Assembly (NCBI GenBank): GCA_936450465.1
Contig: OW388302.1
Span: forward strand, 63,091,826-63,155,825
Origin: Gibbula magus
Taxonomy: Eukaryota > Mollusca > Gastropoda > Trochida > Trochidae
Reading direction: 5' to 3'
Length of the DNA: 64,000 nt
Shown here: piece after piece, positions 28,401 to 43,400 of the stretch
Layout: each line of letters opens with the position of its first letter
How positions within the stretch are numbered: position 1 is the first letter of the stretch
Made by a program: the position numbers and the translations under genes
Notes under the pieces: model-generated
What the model was told of the DNA's origin: nothing
What the model saw: only the letters and a program-made list of their open reading frames with translations
Databases searched by the model: none

Positions 28401-31400
28401 TATTGCTTGCTCATATCATTAGTATGTTTCCACATAATTGATGTACACTATACAGATATCCATTTTTCCCTTGCACGTCGATCGGTTAAAGATTTATCCA
28501 TTGTGTTGTTGGGGTCACATGCCAAACGTTGCAAATGTTGTTATTTTATCAAGAGACACTGACTGTTACTGAGAGTTACCATCTTGATGATAATCGACTC
28601 TGTATACCAACGATATAAAGGTAAAAGTATCGATATCTGATCGAAAACCGGACAATGCACCGCGTGTGGCGCGCATCAAGTAGTCAAACGTTATTTTGAA
28701 CAACAGACAGAGAGCCAGCTTTTAGTTTTAATGTTTAATAGGTCCTATAACTAATGTACATGTACATGGGACTTGTAATTTCGGTTTCTGCACGTGTATA
28801 ATGATGTTACTCGAATTTAATAGGAAACAACTAATTATGATATATTTGGCGATTGGCGATGAATATTCAAGTTGAGTGAACTTATCTGAGCTGAAATCAT
28901 CACATATCGCTATGAGCATGCAGTTGGATGGACGACAGAGATATACAAATTTCAACATTGCACGTTCCCAGACCACACGAATCACAAAGTTTAATTGTGT
29001 TGTGACTTTGAGAATAATATCAAGGTCATCGAAATCTTATGAACTCTTCGCCTTCCCTTGTGAAAGGTGAGAACGGCTTGAGTTATTCCCTTGGCATGGG
29101 TAAACTGGCAAAGTATTGATATTGTTGTGACCTTGAAATGAATATCAATGTTCCATCACTTTTTAGAAACACTATTACTATAATTATAATCTCGTTGCAG
29201 AATATGAAAAGTGAATATTTTTGGAGTTATTTCCTAATTTCCGAAAATACGGATGACGCTGCTGCCGAATGCTATATCCCCAGCCTGCGCTAAACGGGCG
29301 ACGGACTGTCTCTTGAGTCTTGACACAAGTACAAACAGTGTCAAACATCAAATCTATTTCTGGGTCTGGAAACGAAAATTTGTGAAGCATAACTGTCCTA
29401 TACAGCACTGCTCCCCTCCAAATGGATATATGTTTCCTCCACCCTCTCTGGATCTGGAGCGTAAAGAACGCTGACATGAAACTCCAATATCAGTTACACG
29501 TAACACATTTACAACATTTAAACATGGTAGGGGTCATTTTGGTGTAAATTTCATTTCGTACCCCTGTCTACTTTAAGAAATGATATGTAAATTAAAATTT
29601 AACCACAGCCACCAATTAAGTCATTCAAACTAATGCCGAAAGGTGTTATTGTATCGTGCCTTAAACAAATTCATCTCATTTCTTTAAAATATTGAATTAA
29701 TCGAAAACAAGTGATAGTTATGCTTTCTTTTGCTCGTTAGTTAATGTCAGTGAAATGTCATTTCGACACGATTATAAAACATATTTTTGCAAAGTTTAGT
29801 CTATTTAAAAAATATTCAGTATTTCTGCAAAAATAAACTTCCTATACATCCCGATACTGTTTCTGTGTTTGCTTTAAAGGGGCAGTAGCACGTTTTTTCC
29901 AAATTTCATTTTTTTCAAAATTTCTCATTCATAATGATAGTTTATGTCATTTATATCTACTTTAGAGGGTAAAACATCTTATTCCACAAACCAATTATCT
30001 GTAGTGGTAATAACGGTGTTGCGTATAAAGCTAACATTGCATGGCGGCCATTTTATTGTGAACACATTATATTATTTCGAATGACAAAAACGATTCCCAT
30101 GACTTTACGGAACCATGTTCACTCATTTTTTAACTTGGTTTTCCTTAGAGAGACGGATATTTGACTATTGGTGACATTATTTTTCAAATTCTTTTCATCG
30201 TCTAATTTGAACGAAAATACGTGTTTCTGCCCCTTTAAGTATCCTTGTCCCTTGAAGGGCAAATACTTCCTCAAAACTGGGTAACATCATTCGATTGAAG
30301 TTTTCGTTGTGGGTTTATTGTTCCACGCAGCTTAATATCAATAGTAACTATTGGATCATCGGATCAAGATGTCTGAGGTTCGAATCCCGCCAGGGGCATG
30401 GCAACTTTGTCTGCAGTAGAGAACTGTTGTGGGTGCAATGCTACACTGAATTTCAGTGGTCCGCTTGTTCCAGCCGATGCCCGCAGGTTTCAACGCAATA
30501 GCCACATGGCGTTGCGGGCATTCTCCCTGCCATAATAATAGCATCGGTGAATAAGTGAAATATTCTTAAAACCCCAAATCACCTCACATAAATAGTAACT
30601 AAATTTATATCTATTAACGTTGGCCGAGATTGATCTTGAACCGAAGGTCGCTTATCAAATCGTTACCTGTAAATATAACTGTGTTACCTTGAAGTCTGAA
30701 TTATTGCCAGAAACTGAATGTGATTCCCTTGATTATGCATTGCGCAATGAAAACAGGCGAGAGTCTATCTGTCTGTCTGTGTCTGTTTGTGTGTCCCTCT
30801 TTTCTTTTCTCCCTCTCTCTCTCCCTTCTAAATACAATACACTCAATGTGCATGTAGCCGTATATAATATGATGTAGACAGTGACGATATTGTCGGGGCA
30901 GGGGGATTGGCAGATGCACTGTTGAAATTAGAGTGACCTCAAATACAACAATATCACATTTGTTCACTATCTTTCTAATCCTTTTAAGGAAAGGATTCAA
31001 TAATTATGTAGTCTAATGTTGTATCTCACAGTTCACCGCACCGGGATAGCGCAGTGGTTAGCGAGTTCGGCTTCGGATCAAGAGGTCCGGGGTTCGTATC
31101 CCGCCAGGGGCATGGCAACTTTGTCTGCAATAGAGAACTGCTCTACATGCAGTCAGGTGCAATGCTACACTGAATTTAATAAAAATAGCACCTCTCCATT
31201 TAAAGTTAGGATTTGTGTCAACCAATACAAATGTTCCTCGGGGGCGGGATAGCGCAGTGGTTAGCGCGTTCGGCTTCGGATCAAGAGGTCTGGGGTTTGA
31301 ATCCCGCCAGGGGCACGGCATCTTTGTCTGCAGTAGAGAACTGTTCTACACGCAGTAAGGTTTGGGTGCAATGCTACACTGAATTTCAGCGTAGTACCAC

Positions 31401-34400
31401 CCATGGTTCGCTAGTTCCAGCCGTTGCTCGCAGGTTTCACCGCAATGCATAGCCACATGGCGTTGTGGGCTTTCTCCCTGCCATAATACTAGCAGCTGCG
31501 ATATAAGTGAAATACTCTTGAAAGTTCACTCACCTCACCGCAACACGTCTGTGAAGTGACAGAGGTGTAACTGTCTGACTATCCGTTTTAAGTTGTCTTT
31601 TGTACAAATAATCGTTTCTAATTTCGTTCATGCATCTATGTCAAACTGTATTCCAATGTAAAAGAAAGGTTGAAAATAAAAAAAAAAACCATCTTATTTC
31701 TGATAATTTGTTACCCCACAGTCAAGGAATGTTAGCATTGTGGTGAGGGTCGCCTGGTCGTTACAGGATTGGTTATTGAACGCATTGGCCAGAGTACAAT
31801 TGAACTTTTGTTATTGAACTGGAGGTGGGGATGCCTAATGCAATGGCATTTGAAAGTGGAAATTGATATTTTCATGATAGAATCACAGGCAGGTTCAAAA
31901 ACGTCTTTTGGGATGCAGTTGTAGATGTACTCACTCAAGCGGAAGTTTCTCGAGGTTCATAATCACTTTTTTCGTGGCAGGTGCGTGCTCCTGACGTGAC
32001 GGAACTGTTCTGGGTAGTGTAGGTAATGTGAAGAGTGTATGAATCACTAAATACGTAATGCTGTGACCCCTCGTTCAGTATCAGATTTGTTCTCTGCTGG
32101 TGTTCTATTACAACGCTTAAGTGTCGTCCTTGTACCCCTTCCAGTCCACTGCTCAAGCAAAGAATTGTGTATCGCCCGTTGAAGATATCGCTGTTTAATA
32201 AATTTACATTGTTCTTACAATGTTCTTGCCGATTGACGTAGCATCATAATGGCATAACTATGACGTCAACATATTAGCGCTGCCGTCGCGAAGGAGTGGT
32301 TCCCATTTATGGACGAGTTCGTGGAATTAAATGGGATTTAAATCAGTGAGTTATAAATAAAATACTAAAAAATAGAGAGAATACTCAACGACGTCCCGTT
32401 TTATAACATATTTCATTCGTTAAATAAAAATGTATTAAACTGGACGTCGTTAAATATTCTCTATATATACACTCAGGCTTTCTTATATGCAAAGTATTGT
32501 GTTATATACATTCTTATATGGACCGGGACTAAATTAACAATGCAACTGTGCAAGAAATGAAGGGCGGTACTCTGATAAGGAAGCACCGCTAATCCGCTGG
32601 TTAATTATGACTACAACTTTTACACGTAATATTTACACACATACAAGTTAAGGTCTTCTTTCGGACCCGGGGTGGGATAGCACAGTGGTTAGCGAGTTCC
32701 GCTTCGGATCAAGAGGTCCGGGGTTCGAATTCCGCCAGGGGCTCTGCAACTATGACTGCCGTAAACAGCTGTTCTACACACAGCAAGGTTTGGGTGCAAT
32801 GCTACAGAAGTGAAGTTCAGCGTAGTACTACCCATGGTTCGCTAGTTCCAGCCGATACCCGCAGGTTTCACCGTATTGCATAGCCACATAGCGTTGCGGA
32901 CTTTCTCTGCCATAATACTAGCAGCCGTGTGATATAAGTGAATACTCTTGAAAGCGGCATTAAACCCCAACTCACCTCACCTCACCTTATTCGGACCCGA
33001 TATCTCTGTCTATGTCTCTCTACTCTATCACCTCTGGATTCTTCTGGTATATTCATTACATGTGTATCCGTAGGTCTATGCTTTCTTCAAATTTAATACA
33101 AGGAGGTGTACCCCGCTCCATAACCTCTTTATTAGAAGAACTATGCTACTTCATACACATGCTCATCATTTTAAACCACATCTCAAGACACCGAGTTGTC
33201 ACATTTTACATGGTGTGTCGTATAGCTTTCCGTTCCTTTATTATCGGAGGAAGTGTGATTATACTGAGATGTGATATTTACTGATTTGTTGATGAGGTCA
33301 AGGTAGTGTCCAGTATCCAACAGTTGCTACATATCTCTTCTTTATCAGAGGAAACAAACTGATATTTTCTCCACAGCCTTCTATCAAAAGTATATCTTCT
33401 TCTAGTGTGTCAATACCCAAGGGTATCTCTGCTTCTCCTTATCAAAGGACAGACTGGGTTACCCGCTTGAGATATATTGCAGGCGTTAGCGGCGAACAAT
33501 TGAAGTCAATTGCCAAATTTAAAATATTATTGCAATGCAAACAAGAAACGGCACGAAGGCAATAAACTTTACCACTTTATCACAGGAATTACGCTATTTC
33601 TGACATGTTCACAAGGTGCTACTTTATATATTCTCCTGTTCCATACATAAGTTTTATTTTCTTTCTGTTGAATGAAAATGTAAGCATATTGATGATTGTT
33701 TCTCCACAGGTCTAGGTGTAGGTTCAGCTTTGGTCTCCCTAATATACGCTTCCTACACATCGGCCTACTTCTCCTGGTATACCTATTACCTCTTCTACTC
33801 CTTCTTCCCCGTGCTGCCCTGGTCCACCTGCGACAACCCCTGGAACACGGGACATTGCTTCACACCTCTCAGCATCCAGTCAAACAACTCAAGCATAAAC
33901 GCTTCTAGTTATAACTACACCGACGGTAGCTTCTTGACCGACGCTGGCTTCAATGACGTCACTGGTTATAACGTCAGCCATGGTGGCACCCTGAACTCGT
34001 CATCATATCACGTGGCCAACATATCGGGTTTGGCTCTGTACAACGATACTGAGAAGGCAAGCGCTGCATCTGAGTTTTGGAGGTATTACTATCGGAAGAG
34101 AAAACAATGAACAAATATTACAATAATTACAAATAATACAACACATTCTCTTGAATAGTGTAAACGGTCATGTCAATAATGAAATAGTGAAATGGGAAAT
34201 GTTCAGTCAATGAAGGGTAATGATGGGAAACTATTTAGGAAATGAATTAATGAAGTCATTATAAAGTCTCTGGATTTGGTTTATTTCTTGTCAAACACTA
34301 ATGAATTGTTATTAGAGGAAACAATTGATATAACATTTTTTATTGTGAACATACAAGACGTTTCAGAGTATATACTTATTCCTTCATCAGAATGTGGGTA

Positions 34401-37400
34401 TATAACCCACATTGCACATATTCCCCACACCCCACATTCCACGTGAAGAAGGAATGAGTGTATACTCCGGAACGTCGTGTATGTTCAAAATAAAGAAAAT
34501 TTCTTACGCATTCCACTTCCAAATGGAATCGCCACGCTATGCTGGAGGTGTTGTGAACATATGCATTAGACCAGTGGTCAGCGCGACCGGTTATGGATCA
34601 TGAACACTTAAACTGAACCAGTCGGAGTATAGTAACTGTACAGTGCACTACTGTACATGTTGCAGGTTTGGGTACAATGTGACACTTATCCATTTGACTC
34701 ATGATCATGGTCCGCTATGCTCACAGGTTTCACAACAATGCTTAGCAATACAATAGTGGTTTGGGCATTCTCCTTGCAGTACTCCTAGCTGATTTGTGAT
34801 GGTTGATATACTCTTGAATTCGATAACAACCTCACTTCCATTGTGTCTCTAAGGTTAGGTGAACAGCAGGGTGTTAAAGCATTGGATTGAGAACACTAAT
34901 CTACATAGAGGGTGTAAATTAGTGTTCTCATAAAGTCTTACGAGAACGTCGAACTGCAACAATATTACACGACTCCCATTCCAGACTGAACGTGTTGGAG
35001 TTGTCCGATGGTCTTGAGACACTGGGAAGTTTAAGATGGCCGCTGGTGGGGTGGCTGACCTTCGCGTTCGTCTGTATGTACCTGATCCTATTCAGGGGAG
35101 TCCGAGTCTCTGGCAAGGTGAGAAGAGAGTCGAACTCAGGACGGTTTGTAAACGTGTCATTGAAGTAACTATACCTTTGCTGATTCTCAGAGACAACACT
35201 TCACTGTATAATGATAGTAATATGTCCATTTATAGAGCCCACCTATCTATTCACTCCATAGCTGGCATTATCGCTAGAAGGTCACCTCAATCACAACTGT
35301 TACAAGGTACCCATTGACAGTAGAGGTCACATTTTCTTTCAGATCGTCTACGTCACGTTCTTCTGTCCGATTATTTTGCTAACCGTCCTCTTCATACGGG
35401 CACTGACGTTACCAGGGGCAATCGACGGACTCCTCTTCTACATCAGACCCGACTTCACCAAGTTGAGCGATTTACGGGTATGTCGATTGTGGTTAAGATT
35501 ATATTGCAATAGTGTTTTTAAGATTCTTTTGGAAATGGAGATTATAAACAGAATATACCACTGCTCATAAACCAATTTACTTCCATTTATCAAGAACTAA
35601 AAGCCTGAGAAAGTTGATATCATATCCGCAGAACTCTTGACTACACTCTTCTTGGTCAATAATGTGTTGAGAACGATAACAAGGACATTGTATTCTTGAA
35701 TTGAAAGTTCCATTTATATGATTGGACTGAAATTACCTGTAGGGTAGCGATCCAATAACTTTTCCTCCTAAGATCAACAGTAGACGTTTAGCACTTGCTA
35801 AGATTAATCGTTGGGGTTGAGGACAGTTGGTGAAAGTGTATCCATATCTATCTGTCCATACAGGCACTATATGTATCCTATTGTTAAATATCTCAACCTA
35901 CTCAACTTAACTAGGTCGCACACTGTGCACAGACGAGTCAAAATGGTTATACATAGTGACAGACACAGTTTAATCAATATTGTAGATTCTGGTGGTGAGT
36001 GGGGACACTACCATGTCTCAATACAATTCAAATACATCTGGATATGTCCTAAGACCTCATATAGTTTGGTGCATATACATGTTATTCGAAAGATCCTACC
36101 GTGTCTTCCAGATCTGGCTTGAGGCGTGCATGTTTGCTCTCTACTCAATGGGAACAGGAACTGGGTGTATCATTGCGTCTGCCAGTCGCAACAAGTTCAG
36201 GAGCAACTGTTTTAGGTATGTATATTCATCAATTATACACTCCAAGCGGTTGTTAGTTTCATCAGAATCAAGAGGGCACGGTGGTCATGATTCTAAAAAT
36301 CCTTTAAAGGTAAGGTTATATACCTAGACAGCCTTTCGAGCGACGATCATGGTATCTGGGCACATTTCAATGCTCATGTTACGATACCAGAACACAGTTC
36401 ATAGCTTTAGTCTTGATGCCAGGGTACTTTCAGAGCTTATATCACGACACTAGGACAGCCTCGAGAACTTGTGGTATGATACCAGAACACAGTTCATAGC
36501 TTTAGTCTTGATGCCAGGGAACCTTCAGAGCTTATATCATGACACTAGGACAGCCTCGAGAACTTGTGGTACCAGGACAGCCACAACAGCTTCAGAGCAA
36601 ATTCTGAGGTGCCAGGACACCCTTCAAGCTCTGGTCGGGGTTCAGGATTATCCTCACTGCTAGTTAAGCACTACGAGCATCACATTAATATACCAATAAA
36701 TTCTTTATATGAGCTGACATCTGTACATAGTCGTTGGCCAAAGGGGATTATGCATTGTAGGTACAGTGTACCTGTGGCGTTTATGGGGCACAGGAGCAAT
36801 CGTTTGAAAAATGTCCTTCCTTCTTCTTCTCAACTAGGAATATCTTTTGGAACCTGAAATGCTGGTTTGCAGGTTTCAATGCAGATGGAGATTATTAAAT
36901 GTAGATACCACTGCCTATAAACCAATTTGCGTCTATTTCTCAAGAGCTACAGGCATAAGAAAGTTGAAACCATGTCTTTAATAACCTTGGCTGTAGACCC
37001 ATTGGTCAATGTATAATATGAATTGTAAATTAGTTTAACCTCTTTCATATATAACTGCTTATAGAAAATTAATGTTTCATGTTTGGTGCATCTTATGTAG
37101 AATATTATATAAAACCCGATGAGCTGCAGAACCCTTGGCTCTATTTTCTAATAGTTATTCGATTACCGTTTTTTAAACTTTCAGCCAGTCGCTGATTCTG
37201 GTTTTCGGCGATGCTCTCATCACTATTTACTGCGGGTTTGCAATCTTCACGTTCCTGGGACATCTGGCCTGGGTGAAGGGCGTGGCTATCGAGCACTTCC
37301 AGTCTGACGGTAGGTTCAACATCCAACACAAGCTATACCATCTTCAACATCGAATATTATTATACCCCCGCTACGACGTAGTCGGGGGTATATAGCGCTC

Positions 37401-40400
37401 CGCGTGTCCGTCCGTCCGTCCGTCCGTCCGAAATCTTTTCCGGAGCTTATCTCGGAAACTATACCACCTGGAAACTTCAAATTTGGTATAGCGATAACCT
37501 ACATGATGCTGTTGTGCCTTTTAGGGGTTTCAACTCCATGGTTCAAATAATTTTGGACATTTTGACCAAAAACGGTCCCATTTTTGGACTTTGTGTCGAT
37601 TCCGGAGCTTATCTCGGAAACTATACCCTTTGGAAACTTCAAATTTGGTATAGCGATAACCTACATGTTGCTGTTGTGCCTTTTAGGGGTTTCAACTCCA
37701 TGATTCAAATAATTTTGGACATTTTGACCAAAAACGGTCCCATTTTTGGACTTTGTGTCGTTTCCGGAGCTTATCTCGGAAACTATACCCCTTGGAAACT
37801 TCTAATTTGGTATAGCGATAACCTACATGTTGCTGTTGTGCCTTTTAGGGGTTTCAACTCCATGGTTCAAATAATTTTGGACATTTTGACCAAAAACGGT
37901 CCCATTTTTGGACTTTGTGTCGATTCCGGAGCTTATCTCGGAAACTATACCCTTTGGAAACTTCAAATTTGGTATAGCGATAACCTACATGATGCTGTTG
38001 TGCCTTTTAGGGGTTTCAACTCCATGGTTCAAATAATTTTGGACATTTTGACCAAAAACGGTCCCATTTTTGAACTTTGTGTCGTTTCCGGAGCTTATCT
38101 CGGAAACTATACCCCTTGGAAACTTCAAATTTGGTATAGCGATAACCTACATGTTGCTGTTGTGCCTTTTAGGGGTTTCAACTCCATGGTTCAAATAATT
38201 TTGGGTTTTTTACAATTACATTTCCTTTTGTTTTCTATGTTATGTGCTGACCAAACCACATTCCTAAGCCTTATCATAATATATGATTTATGATTACATA
38301 GTTTAAAGAAAGGCGGTCAAACTACAGGCGGGGGTATGTGAGCTGCGCTCACTTTTGCCTTGTATTACCCTTAGATGTGACTATCTTTCATATTGAATAT
38401 TGAATACCTTTAAAGTCAATGATTGATTCATTTGTGATACTGATTCTGATTGGACTGAATACTTTCCACAAAAGTAAGATGTGTATAAAGGAGTGTAAAC
38501 TGTGAGATAACCAAAGACAAATATATAAAGGGGTAACCAAGCCTTTGGAATATGAATATCACCTACAGCTTAAAGTTATAGGGTTCATATTGAATACCCC
38601 TTCTACATAATGTAGCATTTTGTGAAATTAATTTCGAATGTTGAATATTTGAATATTTATTAAATCACCAAATTTTGCACCATTTTGCTTCCTCAAAACA
38701 AAGGGCCATGCTTTGACTTAGGACAATTGTAAATTGAATACACTTATGTTATTTCAGGGTTCAACATTGCATTTCTTGTTTTCCCGGAAGCTGTGACTTA
38801 TCTGCCCTTGCCCCAACTCTGGTCTGTCATACTGTTCATAACATTCATGACGTTAGGTCTGGACACAACCGTGAGTTGTTTCAACCTTATTTTTATAAGT
38901 TTTTTCTGTCTGTTATTTCAATGTAGCCTTATTGAAGCCTATGTCAAAAGTAATAGTCCCCCCTCCCCTTTACCACAGCGATGCGGCTTCAGCTATGGAC
39001 GGATTCAATTGTAGGTTTGTTTCATTGTTCAATGTAGAATTATGTGAAAATAAGCCTAAATCGCTTTTACAACTGATTTCTCTAATAAATACAGATAAAA
39101 CATCAAAAGCTGACAGAGCTCATCAGGATGAATAAGGCCTAAATCCAGCAATTTGTCATCTGTTTTCGAGGGCCATGCCAGGTCGAACGTACATGTAACC
39201 GTGCCTCGTTTTTCGATCTCAGTACTGCCCCCCTGAGATTATGACCTTCACTATATCCTTTCACCTACAATAAAACATAAAAACATATTTATAGCCGAAT
39301 TGTATTAGGTCTTCAGGACGTAGTCTCAAAGACGTATTGTTTTTATGTGAATCTGAATTAGAGCCATAAAGGGTCCAGTGAATTTACAATTACAATTTTC
39401 AACATGCATCTAGAGACTTGGAACGTTTTTGGAAAGATGCGCAATAACAATACGAGCAAAAAAGTAAATCATGCCGAATTCGTAGGTCAAATGGTTTAGC
39501 CGTCATTTTGATTTTTGTCACTTTTTTAAATTGTCAGACCCCATGTTCCTTTGACAATCTTCTCCTCTCAAGATACTTGCACCACGAAGCTGAAACTTGC
39601 ATATGTATATATGCAACTGCAGTATTGGCGAAATCATGGTGTTGTTTTTCATGAAAGAACTCCTACAAGTTGTCGCACAAATATTTTCAAAGGGACCTAC
39701 TTCAAGGGGACATAACTCCAAAACCCAGACTTACAATTGTATGAAATTTCCTTGGCTATTAGAGCAATATAGTGTCTTTAGGAATCAATAATAAAATCGC
39801 TGGCAGTCATTCCCGCTCACAGTTTAAAAAATGACAGCAAAGTTTCGAGAGTTTGAAAGAACAGTGTCGGTGACATTCTTTGATCATGCATGGATTCGAA
39901 GGTCAAAGCGGAAGTCTTGAGGCCCTAAGCATTAACGCGTCACTCCTAGTTGATATTTTCCTGTTATATCTTTGAAATTAACTCTGAAATTTCTGACTGC
40001 AGGTGCCCAGTTTCGAGGTGGTTATCACTGTGCTGAGTGACCGCTTCCCCGCACTTTCCAAGAGGCACTGGCTTCTGGTTGCCATGGTGATGCTCCCTCT
40101 GTTTATCTTCACCTTGCTCTTCGTTACTCAGGTATTTACAGAACATTAAATTTGTTACCCTGGTTATGTACATAACATTTGTTACTCAGGTATTGTACGG
40201 AACATTTAATACTCCGGTGTTGTACAGAACATTTGTTACCCCGGTAATGTACAGAACATTTGTTAATCGGGTATTGTACGGAACATTTGTTACCCCGGTA
40301 ATGTTCAGAACATTTGTTACTCCGGTACTGTACTGAACATTTGTCATTCGGGTATTGTACAGAACATTTGTTACTCCGGTACTGTACAGGACATTTGTTA

Positions 40401-43400
40401 CTCGGGTATTGTACTGAACATTTGTTACTCGGGTATTGTACGGAACATTTGTTACACGGGTATTGTACAGAACATTTGTTACTCGGGTATTGTACAGGAC
40501 ATTTATGACTCCGGTGTTGTACGGAACATTTGTTACTCCGGTGTTGTACGGAACATTCGTTGCTCAGGTACTGTACAGAACATTTGTTACTCTGGTATTG
40601 TACAGAACATTTGTCATTCGGGTATTGTACGGAACATTTGTTACTCCGGTATTGTACGGAACATTTGTTACTCAGGTATTGTACGGAACATTTGTTACTC
40701 GGGTATTGTACAGAACATTTGTAACTCCGGTATTGTACTGAACAGTTGCTATTGGGTATTGTACAGAACATTTGTTACACGGGTATTGTACAGAACATTT
40801 GTTACTCGAGTATTGTACAGGACATTTATTACTCCGGTGTTGTACGGAACATTTGTTACTCGGGTATTGTACAGGACATTTATTACTCCTTTGTTGTACG
40901 GAACATTTGTTACTCCGGTGTTGTACGGAACATTTGTTACTCAGGTAATGTATGGAACATTCTTTGCTCAGGTACTGTACAGAACATTTTTACTCAGGTA
41001 CTGTACAGAACATTTGTTACTCAGGTATTGTACAGAACATTTGTCATTCGGGTATTGTATGGAACATTTGTTACTCCGGTATTGTACTGAACATTTGTTA
41101 CTCAGGTATTGTACAGAACATTTGTCATTCGGGTATTGTATGGATCATTTGTTACTCCGGTATTGTACTGAACATTTGTTACTCAGGTATTGTACAGAAC
41201 ATCCGTTACTCAGGTACTGTACAGAACATTCGTTGCTCAGGTATTGTACAGAACATTTGTTGCTCAGGTATTGTACAGAACATTTGTTGCTCAGGTACTG
41301 TACAGAACATTTGTTGCTCAGGTATTGTACAGAACATTTGTTACTCAGGTATTGTACAGAATATTTGTTATTCAGGTATTGTACAGAACATTCGTTACTC
41401 AGGTATTGTACAGAACATTTGTTACTCAGGTACTGTACAGAACATTCGTTGCTCAGGTAGTGTAAACACATGTTTTACTGAGGTATTGCACAAGACCTTT
41501 GTTACTCGGGTATTTCACAATATATTTGGTTTTTCTGGTTTTGTAGAAAACACTCGTGACTCGTGATTTAAAAATGAATGAAAATCGAGGAAAAGTCTTT
41601 TTTAAATTTTGGCGATTGACAATCAATCAAGACAAACGTAAATACATGCTTCTCTAAACATATTATCTAAAATGAAAATACAAATGTTTATAGATGGCTG
41701 TTGACATGTTAATATGTTATGGTTATGATGAGCGGGGAAGGAAAGTACTCAACAAGTTCCTGTGTATATTGGATACGTACTGATATGATTAATACGTTTT
41801 CCTATTTTCAAGGGTGGAATCTACGCGATTATCCTAGTGGACTGGTACTCGTTCGGTCCCACAGTCATGGTGTTCGGGATTGTACAGATGCTCATACTAG
41901 GATGGGTGTTTGGTAAGAAGCACTAAGACTTTAAGACACGTTTATCTTTAAAGGTGCATCCATTGTGTTTCATAACATTTTATTTGGCTTTAATACGTTC
42001 CAACACATCATATGTGCTGTTTACAATACAAACAAATTCACTCAGCTTGCATATTTATCCCCAATCGCCAAATATATCATAATTACTAGTTTCCAATTAA
42101 AATCGAGTAACATCATTATGCATGTGCAGAAACCGAAAGTGCACGTCCTATTTACATGCACAGTAGTTATATGACCTATTGAACGTTATCAACCCAAATT
42201 TGTTATTTGGTCTGGTTTAAATAACATTCCAAAATTACGTTTGACTCATTGGCGCGTGCCACACGCTATGCATTGTCCGGTTTTCGATCAGAAATCGAAT
42301 CTGTTACCTTCATATCGTCAATATATTAAGTCGAGTATCATTAAAATGGTAGTTTTCGGTAACAGTTGGTACTTCTCGATGAAATAAGACCATTTATAAC
42401 GTTTGCCATATTTGACCCCCAACAACACAATGGATGTACCTTTAATTTTGCTCTTTGGACGGAGATCGATGACTGTTTGAATAAGAGTTATACACAAAGA
42501 AAAAAGTTAAGCACCCCCTGATATGTTCATATAGCTGAATGTCAGAAACAAGTAAGCTCTGCTATGACCCTAAATAAGTCTGAGATTATTTTTAAGACAG
42601 AAACGCAACAATATGTAGCTGTTATCATTATTTAATAGCGATGACGTCATGTTTACACAGGTACTGTTTTTACCATGAAACAATGTCCAAAAAAGTATGG
42701 GGCTGCAAGTGAAACAAAACAACATTCGCATTGGTATTATCACTTATAAATGTTCTTTGTAGACCCTACTGTACATCTTCAATAAGAATTATCAGTATCC
42801 GACAGGACCGCCACGTACCCGGATGACACACTGCACCCTACGTCTCATGCCTCCAGTCAGACGTCGGATCTGTTCTTGTGTCAATAACATCCACTAAGCG
42901 TGCAGAGCTACACCTTCAACTCATGTAAATTCTGTACTGGAAGGTTCTGAGCCTAGAGTAACTGCCCTAGAATATCATGCTCCAGAGGGTTCAGATGTGG
43001 TCTTACTGCAGCCAGGGTAAAGTTGTCACTGCGTTGACTCGCATGTAATCAACAACGGCACGTGATCGGTGAGGTCGGGCGTTGTCGTCCATGTACTGTG
43101 GTCGTGTAGCAAGTGCATGGTTATCGACATGTGGAACAACGACCGGCTGTAGCACGTCCCGGATGTATTGAGCTTCCGTTAAGTTGCCCCTTATGGTGAC
43201 CAAATCCAACTTGCAGTCTTGAGACAGGCATCCCCATACCAAAACAGAGCCATCTCCATACGCAACAGTTGGTTGGACGTTCATGGGGGTATAAGCTGTA
43301 TATTTCTCTCTCTAAACACGTGCACGCCCATCAGTAACATGGAGCAAGAATCGACTCTCGTCAGACCAATCGATTTTCCGCCAGGTCCTCAGATTCCAGT

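Noticed and set aside
31040..31110. tRNA genes
   Set aside because: A and B boxes are present but the sequence continues into a repeated SINE body and has no proper acceptor-stem closure; the same head recurs in several copies.
37514..38293. 259-codon ORF as a protein-coding gene
   Set aside because: It is an internal 162-bp tandem repeat within an interspersed element, with no recognisable domain.
40140..41470. AGAACATTTGTTAC as a steroid-receptor element
   Set aside because: The spacing and second half-site do not match the palindrome, and a glucocorticoid-type receptor is not expected in this group.
40136..41566. Overlapping ORFs on both strands in the 27-bp array
   Set aside because: They are artefacts of a period divisible by 3; no start or domain outside the repeat.
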